From assembly GCA_030323885.1 (NCBI GenBank), contig CM059190.1, forward strand, positions 88,635,865 to 88,699,864: DNA of 64,000 bases, written 5' to 3'. Shown here piece after piece: positions 20,921 to 31,221 of the stretch (positions are counted from its first letter, which is position 1; every line of letters starts with the position of its first letter). The position numbers and the translations under genes are program-made. The stretch comes from Branchipolynoe longqiensis. Lineage: Eukaryota > Annelida > Polychaeta > Phyllodocida > Polynoidae. The notes under the pieces are model-generated. The model saw only the letters and a program-made list of their open reading frames with translations. It ran no database searches and was not told where the DNA came from.

Positions 20921-21321
20921 TTGAACAATTTAGGAAATGTTGTTCATAAAATACAATATTGAATATTGTGATAGTCTCATGTTATATACGAAATGTTATC
21001 ATTAATTGTTAAGTTCATTGAAAATATAAATAGTGTTTGACTTTAAAGTACACTCATTACACAACATTTATTGACAATTCTGATTTCTTTTAAAGAAAAA
21101 AGAAGAAAAAAAGGAAAGATGTAGCATTAATACGAATATTAATATGAAACAATTATAACCCATTGATCTGGATGTTATTTAATATATAATAGGCAACTGT
21201 AATAAAAAGGTATTAATGAATTTAAATATGAAAAATATATCATTATCTACCATTGAATCCACCAAATAGCCGTGCACCAAAAACGTTATTGGTTGATAAT
21301 AAAATATCGGTATATATCGTT

Positions 21322-21333
21322 AAAAGGGGAAGA
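21322..21333 (+). other. Polypurine tract
   Basis: AAAAGGGGAAGA immediately precedes the 3' LTR, as expected for the plus-strand primer of an LTR retrotransposon. Confidence 0.85.
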
Positions 21334-21450
21334 TGTAATGTATGTAGTTGTACGAACGCCCCCAGCATAATACCGGACGACGTCATGACTAGTAGTTCTA
21401 AATAAAGTCAGTTACATTACAGGACTCACGGTGTTAACACGTCTTTTACA
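21334..21450 (+). repeat. 3' LTR (117 bp)
   Basis: Begins TGTAATGTATGTAGTTGTAC and ends ACACGTCTTTTACA, and is followed by the CCTAC duplication. About 96% identical to the 5' LTR by eye. Confidence 0.9.
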
Positions 21451-21689
21451 CCTACTATCCTACTATAGGAGTCAGTTCCTGCTTTTGCCATTATGGCGCC
21501 ACCTTCAATAAATGTTTGACGAGTGCACCCGTATCTAAGTTGGATATGTAGGATCAAATCTAGTTAAGTGCTTTGGTTTCATTTACAGTGGACATTTTGA
21601 TGGTATTGTATATAGCCATTAGTGTGCTGGTATGCCGTTTAGCATTTATTCATTCATTCATTCATTCATTTACAGTGAACACCAGATGC

Positions 21690-22020
21690 GGGGGCCCAAT
21701 CGGTAGAGGGCAGGCATCCCATGCAGGAGATCTGGAATTTTATTCCGGGTTGAATCAAACCAAATGACTTATAAAATTGATGCTTGTGGCTTCCTAGCCT
21801 GGTGCTCGGCATTAATAGGATAGGGCAAGCGCTGGTTAGCTCAGTGTCAGGATAATGTGCCTGAGTGGGATATTGGGTCATAGTGCTGATGGTCTGATTT
21901 CCCAGTGGGAAAGCACTATAATTTAAGTATAAAGCTGCCATGAGTGCGTATTGTCACAGGTACCCATCCTGATATGACCTTAGATTTTGCAGGAGGTAAA
22001 ATTCCAACAACCAACCAATC
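21690..22020 (+). repeat. MetaSINE-like SINE
   Basis: The head GGGCCCAATCGGTAGAGGGC has a degraded B box (TTATTCCGGGTTGAATC). The body includes GATAATGTGCCTGAGTGGG and the end GCAGGAGGTAAAATTCCAAC. A (TTCA)n run precedes it. Confidence 0.75.
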
Positions 22021-22068
22021 AATTAACAGTGAGGCTTAGTATTGGCCATACACATGTTTATATTGACC

Positions 22069-22422
22069 TTAAAGCTGCATAGTCCGATTAAATATCAAAT
22101 TTTCAAAACCAAGCCAATTATCTAGATTTTATTTTACATATCTAACTTAAATACTGATGCACTTATTAAGCATTTATTTCTGCGTAGAAGGCAATACTGA
22201 GTCAATTTAACAGAACCTGTTACTGCAGAAGTCTATGGTGTCAGAGTTTTGGCAAGCTTGCCAAAACTAATTGTCAATGTTTGCACTCAAAATATCTCAA
22301 AAGTTTACCATTTAAAATAAAAGTAACTTTGAACTAATGTAAAGTAGATACTAGTGATCGATCTAATATATTTATCTCAAAAAAATACAGAAATTCAAAA
22401 CCATCGAACTATGCAACTTTAA
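22069..22422. mobile_element. Family C MITE, TTAA target sites
   Basis: TTAA at 22069-22072 and 22419-22422. Left end AGCTGCATAGTCCGATTAAA and inverted right end AGTTGCATAGTTCGATGG. The perfect central 22-bp palindrome is at 22246-22267. Confidence 0.8.
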
Positions 22423-22541
22423 TCAATACACAGCACAGGTCTGCACACACACATATATGGATAGTGATAAAGCTGTTATCGTGTGTAATAATCTCTGTAG
22501 TGTCCTGCTCCTACCCCAACCCAGGACGAGGTGGGGGGGTA

Positions 22542-22859
22542 CCTGTGTCGCAGTTTCAGTTCTCAACCAGTTTCAGTTCTCAACATCACTTCTGCGCATG
22601 CGTCTAAATCCAACAGCACTGCATACGCATGCATCAAAAATGAACTACTAAACTCAACAGCGATTTTAGAGTGACTTACACATTAGAAATCACACACACA
22701 CATCCACAGCAAAAGCAAAGTATATGAGTGCTAATATACCATAAATGAGTTGTACTTAGCCTGTGAGAGCTGCTACGACGGCGCTGTTTGATTTAGACAC
22801 ATGCGCAGAAGCGACAGTTGAGAACTGAAACTGGTTGAGAACTGAAACCGTGACACCGG
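22542..22859. mobile_element. MITE with about 72-bp inverted termini
   Basis: The left arm begins CCTGTGTCGCAGTTTCAG and the right arm, inverted, begins CCGGTGTCACGGTTTCAG. Both carry CAGTTTCAGTTCTCAAC twice in tandem and then CTTCTGCGCATG and GTCTAAATC. The space between arms is about 170 bp and carries no ORF. No clear target duplication was found. Confidence 0.75.
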
Positions 22860-23077
22860 CTTACTTCACTCTGCCCCCCATGTTTGGGGCTTTCGCATGC
22901 CACTCGCTCGGAACCAACTCATATCGCCCTACTTGTTTGTCTCTATAAGTCTGTATATATCTGTTATAGCATATGCAATAATTATTATGTATATATACGT
23001 GATGTATAAAAGTTTATGCGAGTATAAAGGCACGTAAGGGAAGATTCCCTATATTGGTCATCCATATGTTGTGTACT

Positions 23078-23315
23078 AGAGTTCAGGCGCAGAGCCCCAT
23101 AAATGCCAATTCATATATTGAGATAAACATTGGAGTCAAACCTTCAAAAGGTTAATTTTTTACATTCCTATTTTGTTGTTCATTGCTCTATAAGTATAAC
23201 CATTTCTTCACAATCAACGTGGAATTAGTGAGAATTAAAATTACCTTCAGTTAAATTTGTTAAAATGTAAGTCTATTTTTGGATTATCGTTTACTGGAAT
23301 TTGTGCCTGAACTCT
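23078..23315. mobile_element. Family G MITE (about 238 bp)
   Basis: Ends AGAGTTCAGGCGCAGAG and, inverted, AGAGTTCAGGCACAAAT. A second copy with the same termini is at 33853-34067. No ORF. Confidence 0.6.
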
Positions 23316-23334
23316 TCATATATATATCTATATG

Positions 23335-23510
23335 TAGTAAAACCTCTCTAACCGACAACCGCAGATCGACTACTCCCCTATATCGATTGGTTTATTTGGG
23401 CCCCAAATGATCGCCCATTGTAATAATAAAGAAACCCCCTAAACCGACCACCTCCCGAAATGGACCATTTAAAGTCAGTTCCATTGCTGGTCGATTTCGA
23501 GAGCTTTTAC

Positions 23511-23512
<2 letters not shown>
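23335..23512. mobile_element. Pogo-like MITE (family D)
   Basis: Left TIR AGTAAAACCTCTCTAACC, inner words CCCCTATATCGATTGG and TGGACCATTTAAAGTC, and right end TCGAGAGCTTTTACT. The family is about 180 bp with TA flanks and CAGT...ACTG ends. It is non-coding. Confidence 0.7.
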
Positions 23513-23554
<42 letters not shown>

Positions 23555-23620
23555 CTTAGGTGATGTGTAATGATTTAGGTCAAAGTAAACATGCATATAT
23601 ATATATATATATACATACAC
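23513..23620. repeat. (TA)n microsatellite tracts
   Basis: A long TA run at about 23515-23550 and a shorter one near 23597-23612. Confidence 0.9.
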
Positions 23621-23699
23621 ATAACATTAGAGTTATTTAAAGCTGGCCAATCAGCTCAGCTCGCTGTGCTACTCCCATGACAGTTGATAGGTGCGCGCA

Positions 23700-23815
23700 C
23701 ACACCCCATCCCACCCCACCCCACCACACCCCACCACACCCCACCACACCACACCCCACCACACCACACACCACCACACACCACCACACACCACCACACA
23801 CCACCACACCCCACC
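23700..23815. repeat. CCACCACACC simple repeat
   Basis: Imperfect tandem CCACC, CACCA and CACACC words. The open frames (PHPTTPH-type peptides) are artefacts. Confidence 0.9.
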
Positions 23816-23919
23816 CCTACTGCCCTACTGACTCGACCAACTCGCGGCGCCCTCTGTCAGTGCCGCTCAATCACGTGATCCATTCACGGCCACTTCCTGT
23901 GGGGAGAGCAGTCGCCAGG

Positions 23920-24300
23920 CAGGGCGTCGGGCGTCGGACGTCGGGCGTCGGGCGTCGGGCGTCTGGCGTCGGGCGTCGGGCGTCGGGCATTGGGCCTGCA
24001 GCAGCGGCGGGCGGTTCTGCCCCGACGGCCGTGCAGGGGTTGGGTTGGGGTGGGGGGTGGGGGGGAGGTTGTTTGCTTCGCGGAGCACCCCAAGCTACCA
24101 ATGCATAAAGATAAGGGTGTCCATGGACCCCGATAAGCTGCAGGAGCCTCCCACGCCCCCCAACCCCCGCCCCCCGCACCCACACCCCGCTCCAGCGCAC
24201 CCCGCACCCCGGCATCCCGCACCCCGCACCCCGCACCCCACACCCCGCACCCCGCACCCTGCACCCCGCACCCCGCACCCCCAACACATACACCCGCCTC
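23920..24300. repeat. Two GC-rich minisatellites
   Basis: GGGCGTC tandem units occupy about 23925-23995 and GCACCCC tandem units about 24165-24290. They generate overlapping glycine/proline-rich false ORFs on both strands. Confidence 0.85.
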
Positions 24301-24661
24301 CCCCCACCCACCCCTGTTTGTGTACCGTCCCGAAAGCGAGGCTCTCTATTTGCCGGCTGGAGGGTGTGGGTTTGGTGTATGTGTGTATGTGTATGTGGGG
24401 GTGAGGGTGGGGGGCGGTCTGAGGAGAGGAGGGGGGGGGAGAGAGGAAAGGAAAGGAAAGGACCGAGCAAGAGGAAGGTTATTAGTGAATTAATTATACC
24501 TAATTTTCGCTTTAAATATCTTGAATATGGCTATAGTTGTCGACATGGCGCAAAAGCCCTAAGTCACTCATTCACTTACATTCAAAATTAGCCATTCATG
24601 AGTTAAGATAAAAGTTACTTCAGACTAAAGTAAGGTTGATTATTTATACCAATCAATATAA

Positions 24662-24854
24662 AGTAAAACCTCTCTAAATCGACCAACCATGGGATCAACT
24701 TGAAATGGTCCATTTAGGGAAGTGGTCAGCTTAGGGAGTTTCTTTTTATCATTGCAACGATATTGTATGGGTGGTCGTTTTGGGACACAAATAAAGCGAT
24801 CGATATAGGGGAGTGGTCGATCTGTGCAGGTGGTTGGTTAGAGAAGTTTCACTG
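24662..24854. mobile_element. Pogo-like MITE (family D), reverse orientation
   Basis: Starts AGTAAAACCTCTCTAAATCG and ends GGTTAGAGAAGTTTCACTG. The internal GTGGTCGATCTGTGCAGG is the reverse of the usual left part. Confidence 0.65.
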
Positions 24855-25155
24855 TTGTTGAAGAAGATTTATACTGCCTGTCATCGATAAGTCTGAATAG
24901 ACTTGTTTTCACCATCAGACAGTTTGTCGATAGAAAGCCGAGACTACACTTTTACCGACCCAAGGCTATTTTTAACCTCCCACACCACATAGACATGGTA
25001 TGAGAGCAACTGGACTTTGATGATGCTGTAAGTTATACACAGAGGTGGGAATCTAAATTGGCAGAGGTGGGAGCACAGGGAATCGAACCATTGACCTTCA
25101 GATTAGGAGTCTGACCTAGAAAAAAGTCAGACACTCTAACCACTCTGCCACAGAG
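24855..25155 (-). repeat. SINE2 copy
   Basis: Reverse of the copy at 27445-27755. It shares GAATAGACTTGTTTTCACC, CCCACACCACATAGACATGG and a head region with GGGAATCGAACC. The A-box end (CACTCTGCCACAGAGAACA) is complete. Confidence 0.75.
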
Positions 25156-25399
25156 AACACTACATTTAAAGTTGGTCCCAGTGTTGGTCGATTGTAATGT
25201 ATTTAATGGTAGAAACTCAAAACCATCGGGGTATGCAACTTTAATTTATATAGTCCACCCAAGATGAGCAATCACTAGCCATAGATAGCTGGCCGGCTCG
25301 CACCCTGCTTATCAGGCCGTACACGTGGAGGGTGGCGGGGCGTGGCAGCAGTACACGCTATCAGTGCAGTGTTTATACACCCTCCCCCATCTGTGGCTT

Positions 25400-25890
25400 G
25401 TTTATTTGTTGAGGTTTTACATCCTAGCAAAATATATGGTCATACCAAAGACCATATAACCCTAACAGAGCTCACTCCCTGTCTCTCCCATGGTAATGTA
25501 AATTTCGCAGTGCCACCTTGTGGTGGGTTTGATCAACCCGGCTGCTGGTTGGTGTTTCACATGTAAACACATACAATTATATTATACATGAGATAGGTAA
25601 GTATGAATACACATAAATATGAAATTGCTATGAACAAATACACATCATCATCAGCATCATCATCAGCATCGCCATCATCACACATCTTTCACATTCATAT
25701 ATACATTTATACATATAATATAGCAACTGTTTAACCAAGAGAACAGCCAGCGCGCCAAGTGGTGGGTTTGATCAATTTGATTACACAGTACAGGCTGAGT
25801 GAGCCGTCTTAGTATTATAGGGTATTTGGTCATACCAAGATGAGTCCCGACTTGTGACCAGTGCGCATACAGAGGCCCCCACTGGGTTGG
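25400..25890 (-). repeat. MetaSINE-like SINE split by a family F MITE
   Basis: GAGGTTTTACATCCTAGC and TATGGTCATACC at 25410-25446 continue at 25837 with AAGATGAGTCCCGACTTGTG and CAGTGCGCATAC. The intervening family F element carries a duplicated GTCATACC. Confidence 0.7.
25447..25828. mobile_element. Family F MITE (382 bp), uninterrupted copy
   Basis: GTCATACC at 25439-25446 and 25829-25836 is the 8-bp target duplication. Ends AAAGACCATATAACCC and, inverted, CAAATACCCTATAATAC. It is in opposite orientation to the copy at 9311-10423 and supplies the empty site for the family A insertion there. It includes a (CAT)n microsatellite. Confidence 0.8.
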
Positions 25891-25902
25891 AACTTGGATG
25901 GT

Positions 25903-26125
25903 TGGTCGGTTGTTGGAGTTTTACGTCCTGGCAACATCTAAGGTCATATCAGGATGGGTACTGACTTGTGGCAATGCGCACTCACGGCGACTTTATGATA
26001 ATAGTGCTTCCCCTCTGGGAGACCAGGCAACCAGCACCATGACCCGATATCCAACTCAGTCACAGGGACAGGGAATTGAACTCCCAATCTCCCACACTAG
26101 AGGCCAATTCGGCCACCACGTCTGC
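25903..26125 (-). repeat. MetaSINE-like SINE with internal deletion
   Basis: GTTGTTGGAGTTTTACGTCC to CCAACTCAGTCACAGGG, then directly into a tRNA-like head (TTGAACTCCCAATCTCCC). The part between the CACATTATCC segment and the B box is deleted. Confidence 0.7.
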
Positions 26126-26144
26126 TATATATAATATGTGATAT

Positions 26145-26867
26145 ACACACATACAGATAATCCTCCAGAGCGAGCGGTGCTTGGCGGCGCGGGAGTTACA
26201 GTGGGGGCTGGTGGAGGCGCCACCATCGGGCAGCGGAGGAGGCAATATACAGAATGCATACAATAATATAGACAATAAATACATTTAAAATGTAAAATTT
26301 CAGACCTAAATGCACTGGGATTGGTCCCACTGCTTCACTGGTCACAGATGGTCCAGTGTATTATTAACAACCCCACCCCAACAACATAATTCATAAACTC
26401 ACATAACTAGCTACATTAGAATTACACTAGAATTTTCCTAACAAACCAACATTTATATACCGCTTGCCTAACTGCAACTGAACATTAAAACTTACTACAA
26501 GTTTACCAACTGAATACAGAGGATAACTTCTGCTTACATTCTAAATACTATGTAAATACTCACATTGATCTGACTAATATTGATCTGGTTATATGACACT
26601 ACTGTACCATATTGTTATGGAACTTTTGGGTTTCAGAATTTCATTATGTTACATGGTGAAAATTGTCTATTCAACAGGTATTGTACACCTTATTCTATAT
26701 ACCTTTTGTGTAAATAACCCTGAATTGAAAAATGGCTGGAAGACCAGTGCTTCGGCACTGACAAAGACTTATTCAGCAGAATAAACATATTTACCACACA
26801 AAAAAAGATTCCTTTTCAAGCCTTGATACTCGCATAATTCATTATACATCACAATTCAAATACAAAA
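26145..26867. other. Mostly unrecognised, with two weak shared motifs
   Basis: It contains GGCGCCACCATCGGGC (about 26216), similar to GCGCCACCATCAGGCG inside the repeat block at 61907-62119. It also contains, on the minus strand at about 26826-26848, TAATGAATTATGCGAGTAT, a motif seen at four other loci. A 100-bp stretch at 26690-26790 resembles sequences near 36750 and 55775. No gene. Confidence 0.4.
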
Positions 26868-27185
26868 ATGTTGTTGATGCGAGTCCTGATGCAGAGCCAG
26901 GCTAGGAAGAAGAAGCCAGGTGGCCTGTGCAGTCTTGCTTTGAAAACTAGCCATCCTTACTATTACCAGGTCCAGGGGCAAATGACCATCACTGGACCAA
27001 AATGGTGCGATATTGTAGGATACACCTACAAGGGGCTGTTCGTGCAAAGGATACCGTTTGATTCAGACTTTTGGGCAGAAACACTTGAGAAATTGAATGC
27101 TATTTTCCGTGATGTATTCCTACCACAAGCTCTATCTAAATCAAATGTTTTTAGAGAGACAATACATAGTCAATTAATTAAATAG
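26868..27185 (+). pseudogene. YqaJ-like nuclease fragment of an ISL2EU-like transposon
   Basis: The frame holds a YqaJ-type (lambda-exonuclease-fold) C-terminal segment: YYYQVQGQMTITG, then WCDIVGYTYKGLF, RIPFDSDFWAETL and DVFLPQAL. The YxxxQxQ-type catalytic region is visible. The first roughly 30 residues do not look like the family, and the N-terminal catalytic half is missing or frameshifted upstream, so this is a remnant. It faces a THAP/DDE transposase remnant on the opposite strand (27932-29460), the convergent two-gene arrangement I associate with ISL2EU elements. A SINE2 copy lies between them. The YqaJ call is good; element assignment is from memory. Confidence 0.7.
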
Positions 27186-27444
27186 CAAATTACATACAAT
27201 TTTATTTGTTATCAAATATAACATATCACTATTCATTATACTGAATCATATGTTTTATTAGGCTAATACTATGTGAAATTATAGTTTATATGTATGTACA
27301 TGTATTATATAAATTTGCGAGTTCTATGTTTGATATTAGCATAAAGAGTGCTTCCAGTTTGTGTGAGATGTGTTGGAACCTTAATCAGTTTTATTTAATC
27401 AACTGATCGTCTGATAGCATAAACAAATATTGTAAATTGGTGGT

Positions 27445-27755
27445 GTTCTCTGTGGCGAAGTGGTTATGGTGACTGACTTTTTTCTAGGTCAGACTCCTAA
27501 TCTGAAGGTCAGGGGTTCGATTCCCAGTGCCCTCCCCACCTCTGCCAATTTGGATTTCCACCGCTGTGTATAACTTACAGCGTCATCAAAGGCCAGTTGC
27601 TCTCATACCATGTCTATGTGGTGTGGGAGGTTAAAAAATCCCTTGGGTCAGTAAAAGTGTAGGCTTGGGCTTTCTGTCGACAAACTGTCTAATCGTGAAA
27701 ACAAGTCTATTCAGACTTATCCATGACAGGCAGTATAAATCTTCAAGAAAAAATA
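27445..27755 (+). repeat. SINE2, full-length tRNA-derived SINE
   Basis: Head CTCTGTGGCGAAGTGGTTAT (A box) and GGGGTTCGATTCCC (B box), with an extra CTGACTTTTTTCTAGGTC insertion in the anticodon region. The body includes CCATGTCTATGTGGTGTGGG and ends in TATAAATCTTCAAGAAA. Other copies are at 13006, 24855 and 54660. Confidence 0.85.
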
Positions 27756-27931
27756 AAGAAAGAAAGAATAAAGAAAGTTATTTTATTGAAACAGTTGTCA
27801 CTGTTTCTTGTTCATTTATGCTGAAATTATGGGATTTTGGAATAATGTAAGTAGGGCACACATGGTCCATGCTTGATTGATGGGTCCCATTGTTGACAGT
27901 GGTATTGGGTGGTCAAATACATGAAACTTCT

Positions 27932-29460
27932 TTATTTTGTTGATGGCCCTTCTATGTGGATACGTTCACTGGCAATACTCTGTGTTTGAAATACTTCTTG
28001 TGCAGTCAGTCTCCCTTTGTCTCCAACAAACGCTGGCATGTTTACAACCAGACCTAGTTTATCAACAAGATCCTGGATCTGGAAGCCTTTGCCCACAAGC
28101 CAGACAGCACCATTGTTATGTGGTAGCTCTAGGAAGCCAGACTGTATCACCAACTCTCTGTCTGAGATATTTCCAGTGTACAGCTGTGAAACAAATCCCA
28201 CTTGACCTGAGGGAGTGCATGCTACAAGGCCCTTCACAGTACTTCAACTTTTATAGGAAGAGTATGACTGTGATTGAAGCATAAGTGACGAAGGTCTCTG
28301 CATTTGAATTTCGAAAGCATCTTTTATCCACTCAAGGTTTGGAAACTTCTCCTTCATCGACTCGCTGTAAAATATTTAGACTTTCTACACATAGTTACAT
28401 TATAAATATATTCCATTTAAAGTACCCATTTGTTTTATTTAATAGATAGAAAAATGTGTAACTCATTGCTGAACCCAGACCGATAGAGTGGGAGACAATC
28501 ATGTTTGGTATTTTATGTTTAATGTTTATTAGATCCAGATTGAATTTGTATGGAGTGCATCGGATATGATACAAGTGTCTGGTCAAGTTGCAATGACCTG
28601 GTGGTAGCTGGGATGTGGGAATGAGGGGTGCAACTGAGCTGCACCCATCTCGACTGTCCTGGAATCTCAAGATGGCCCCAATAAAGAGTAAAATAACAAT
28701 ATGCCATGCATCAATGACATCATGTACCTTCAATAATATCATGTACCTTCAATAATATCATATACCTTCAATAACATCATGTACCTTCAATGACATTCCT
28801 GTAAGCGCAAATACATCAAGTTTATCCATGATATGAATTACCGGTGGACAGAAGTGCATTAAAGGTTGGAAAGCCAGTGTGAAAACAAATGTCCACATAG
28901 CTGTTCTTGAATTGATCTATTGAAAAGTTGTTCTGGGATGGCTTATTTAACCAAGTCTTGGTCAGCAGCTGAACACACATGATCTCTTTCATTCTTGAAG
29001 ATTGATGATCGTCTTTTTTCCTTCGCAAGGACTTCTTCCAGCTGTGTAATCTGGTTGTTTAGTGTGCTAACAATATCTTCCTCAATGGTAGGCAGCATCG
29101 AGCTACTCGCTTGTGCAGATCCTGTTATATCTTCTTGGCCTGTTCTGTCACTTAGTTTGTGTTTTTCAAGTTTTGTCCAGGGAAACTAGCTGGGAACAGA
29201 TGATTCCTTGAGGAATCTTCTTCCCTTGTGCGTAATTCGGAAATATTCAGGTTTGAAATGAGGAGAACAAATGCGTGTGTGCAGAGTGAATTGGAAAGAC
29301 TTTCCAACATCACATCTAATTTTCACAAGGCAGTCACGTGGGCGGTACTTGTCACAGCCAGGAAGTCTGTGGAAGGTAATATCATGCCCAATCTCTTGTA
29401 AAATATTCCGATTTAATGCATTGGAGGGGGAATGCAAATGTTCTATTACTGATCGGGTAT
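27932..29460 (-). pseudogene. THAP-DDE transposase remnant (ISL2EU/Harbinger-like)
   Basis: Reading right to left on the minus strand: a THAP-like DNA-binding region (ITFHRLPGCDKYRPRD, then RICSPHFKPEYFRITH and GRRFLKESSVPS) ends in an in-frame TAG. A coiled coil (IVSTLNNQITQLEEVLAKE) and a segment with FKNSYVDICFHTGFPTF follow in shifted frames. A DDE domain preceded by an acceptor-like TTTTACAG near 28370 comes last: FEIQMQRPSSLMLQSQSYS, KGLVACTPSGQVGFVSQLY, GKGFQIQDL and RIHIE. The usual Asp before KGF is Gly here, so the second catalytic acid is lost. The THAP CxxC exon is not seen. At least one stop, frame changes and a tandem repeat break it. Confidence 0.75.
28725..28797. repeat. Tandem 19-20-bp repeat within the transposase remnant
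   Basis: Four units of the type CAATAATATCATGTACCTT. They lie between the THAP/N-terminal part and the DDE exon, perhaps in an intron. Confidence 0.8.
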
Positions 29461-29509
29461 ATGAGACCAGGTGCATGTATGTATATATGTAGGTGCTGGT
29501 GGTGCCTGA

Positions 29510-29945
29510 GTGAGATGTCAATAGACATTGTGGTGCTGGCAGGACTGTGTGTAGGGGGCAGTCAGAGCCTACCCCCTACCCCCTCTGCGAGGTAGGATCA
29601 CCACACTCAGGCTCAAGGTTGGTGGTGGCCAGGGGAGCCACACAGCTTGGTGGTGGTGGGCAGATCACTGGTAACCATGGGGACCGGGAATGCTGGATCC
29701 CTATGTGTAGAGCTAAGAAGCCTTTTTTCCCATTGGGGGAAAAGCGTGGGGTGATACTCTACACTGAATCCATGTACCATATAAATAATAAACCAGAGGT
29801 CTTGACTCTCTCTCTTCTTTCACACTTTCTACTCTTTCTTTCTCTTTGTCTGTATTGATTTCATTATAGCCTGCCTACACAACCACAGATTCGAGCCGTA
29901 GACTTCACACTCTGTCACATATCCTGGTGTGACATATGTCGGAAC
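29510..29945 (+). other. Possible solo LTR, uncertain
   Basis: It starts near TGTGGTGCTGGCAGGACTG, contains TATAAATAATAAACC and a long pyrimidine tract (CTCTCTCTTCTTTC), and ends near CACTCTGTCACA. The composition is LTR-like, but no second copy, primer site or target duplication was found. Confidence 0.2.
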
Positions 29946-30142
29946 ACAACAACTAAGTCTGCTTTTATTTCTGCGATGTTTGTGATTTTCAGAAGTCATT
30001 TCTGTCTGTAATAAAAATTTAACGTTGGTTAAAAATATAGAATTTCATGTGATATAAATATAATAGGTATTATAACTATAGGCCTATATTTGTACTGCCC
30101 TTCGCTGAAAATTACTTTAAATAGATTTAGTTATCTAGGGCC

Positions 30143-30641
30143 NNNNNNNNNNNNNNNNNNNNNNNNNNNNNNNNNNNNNNNNNNNNNNNNNNNNNNNNNN
30201 NNNNNNNNNNNNNNNNNNNNNNNNNNNNNNNNNNNNNNNNNNNNNNNNNNNNNNNNNNNNNNNNNNNNNNNNNNNNNNNNNNNNNNNNNNNNNNNNNNNN
30301 NNNNNNNNNNNNNNNNNNNNNNNNNNNNNNNNNNNNNNNNNNNNNNNNNNNNNNNNNNNNNNNNNNNNNNNNNNNNNNNNNNNNNNNNNNNNNNNNNNNN
30401 NNNNNNNNNNNNNNNNNNNNNNNNNNNNNNNNNNNNNNNNNNNNNNNNNNNNNNNNNNNNNNNNNNNNNNNNNNNNNNNNNNNNNNNNNNNNNNNNNNNN
30501 NNNNNNNNNNNNNNNNNNNNNNNNNNNNNNNNNNNNNNNNNNNNNNNNNNNNNNNNNNNNNNNNNNNNNNNNNNNNNNNNNNNNNNNNNNNNNNNNNNNN
30601 NNNNNNNNNNNNNNNNNNNNNNNNNNNNNNNNNNNNNNNNN
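30143..30641. other. Assembly gap (499 N)
   Basis: A run of 499 unknown bases. Open frames crossing it are meaningless. Confidence 0.99.
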
Positions 30642-31221
30642 TGTACAATAAATTGTATCCTATAAGAGAATAATTATTTTTAGATTGATTGATTAAAAAT
30701 AGTAATTAATTCAAATAATGATATAGATCTAGATATGTCCTAATTATTATTATTAATAACACACCTATAATAGTTTATTATTTATTTATTATTATTACTA
30801 GGCCTCTTAAATATTTGTCATCTAATGCAGAAAGCAGTGGAACAGGCTATGGTCTATATTCGGGCTTTAGGCAATAAATGCTCCCTGTTCATAGTGATAG
30901 CGTTAAATGGAGAGAATTTTACGGGAAGATGTCATAAATAAACTCTGCTTTACTTAGTTTTTTAACCACCAGTTTTTATAACTGTTATAACATACAGAAA
31001 CCCGGATCACTTATGGTGCATTGTTTCTTGCCTATAGCATACAGAAAATAGATAAAAATAAAGATTTTGACAACTACGCTCTTACCGTTTTGTACTTTAA
31101 ATAAATGTAGTTGTGGTCTAGCCGCAAAAGAAATGGCCCACAACCGTGGTTTCATTCGAGGCCACTAAATGTCGCATGTGTTGTGAATATCGTCTATAGA
31201 GCATGAGTACCCATATATATA
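30642..31221. other. AT-rich spacer with nothing recognised
   Basis: About 580 bp with no repeat family, coding signal or RNA gene visible. Confidence 0.4.

Larger units (their letters stand above)
18961..21450 (+). mobile_element. Non-autonomous LTR retrotransposon (TRIM-like) with TSD
   Basis: Two 117-bp LTRs (18961-19077 and 21334-21450) start TGT and end ACA and differ at five positions. CCTAC flanks both sides (18956-18960 and 21451-21455), a 5-bp target duplication. A primer-binding site follows the 5' LTR and a polypurine tract precedes the 3' LTR. The 2.26-kb interior has no gag or pol frame, so the element must have relied on proteins from elsewhere. LTR length fits TRIM-type elements, though the whole is longer than a typical TRIM. 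Confidence 0.9.
24583..25246. repeat. Nested repeats: family C, family D and SINE2
   Basis: Family C right-half sequence (GATAAAAGTTACTTCAGACT at about 24608) is followed by a reverse-oriented family D element (24662-24854), a minus-strand SINE2 copy (about 24855-25155), a short family D-like remnant (AAAGTTGGTCCCAGTGTTGG), and then the family C right terminus ending TTAA near 25243. Confidence 0.6.

Noticed and set aside
23677..24470. Overlapping frames with PHPTTPH, RRTPDARRP and GCGVRGAG peptides
   Set aside because: Encoded by GGGCGTC and GCACCCC minisatellites, open on both strands.
30090..30665. Frames of 173-191 residues made of X
   Set aside because: They cross the run of N in the assembly gap.
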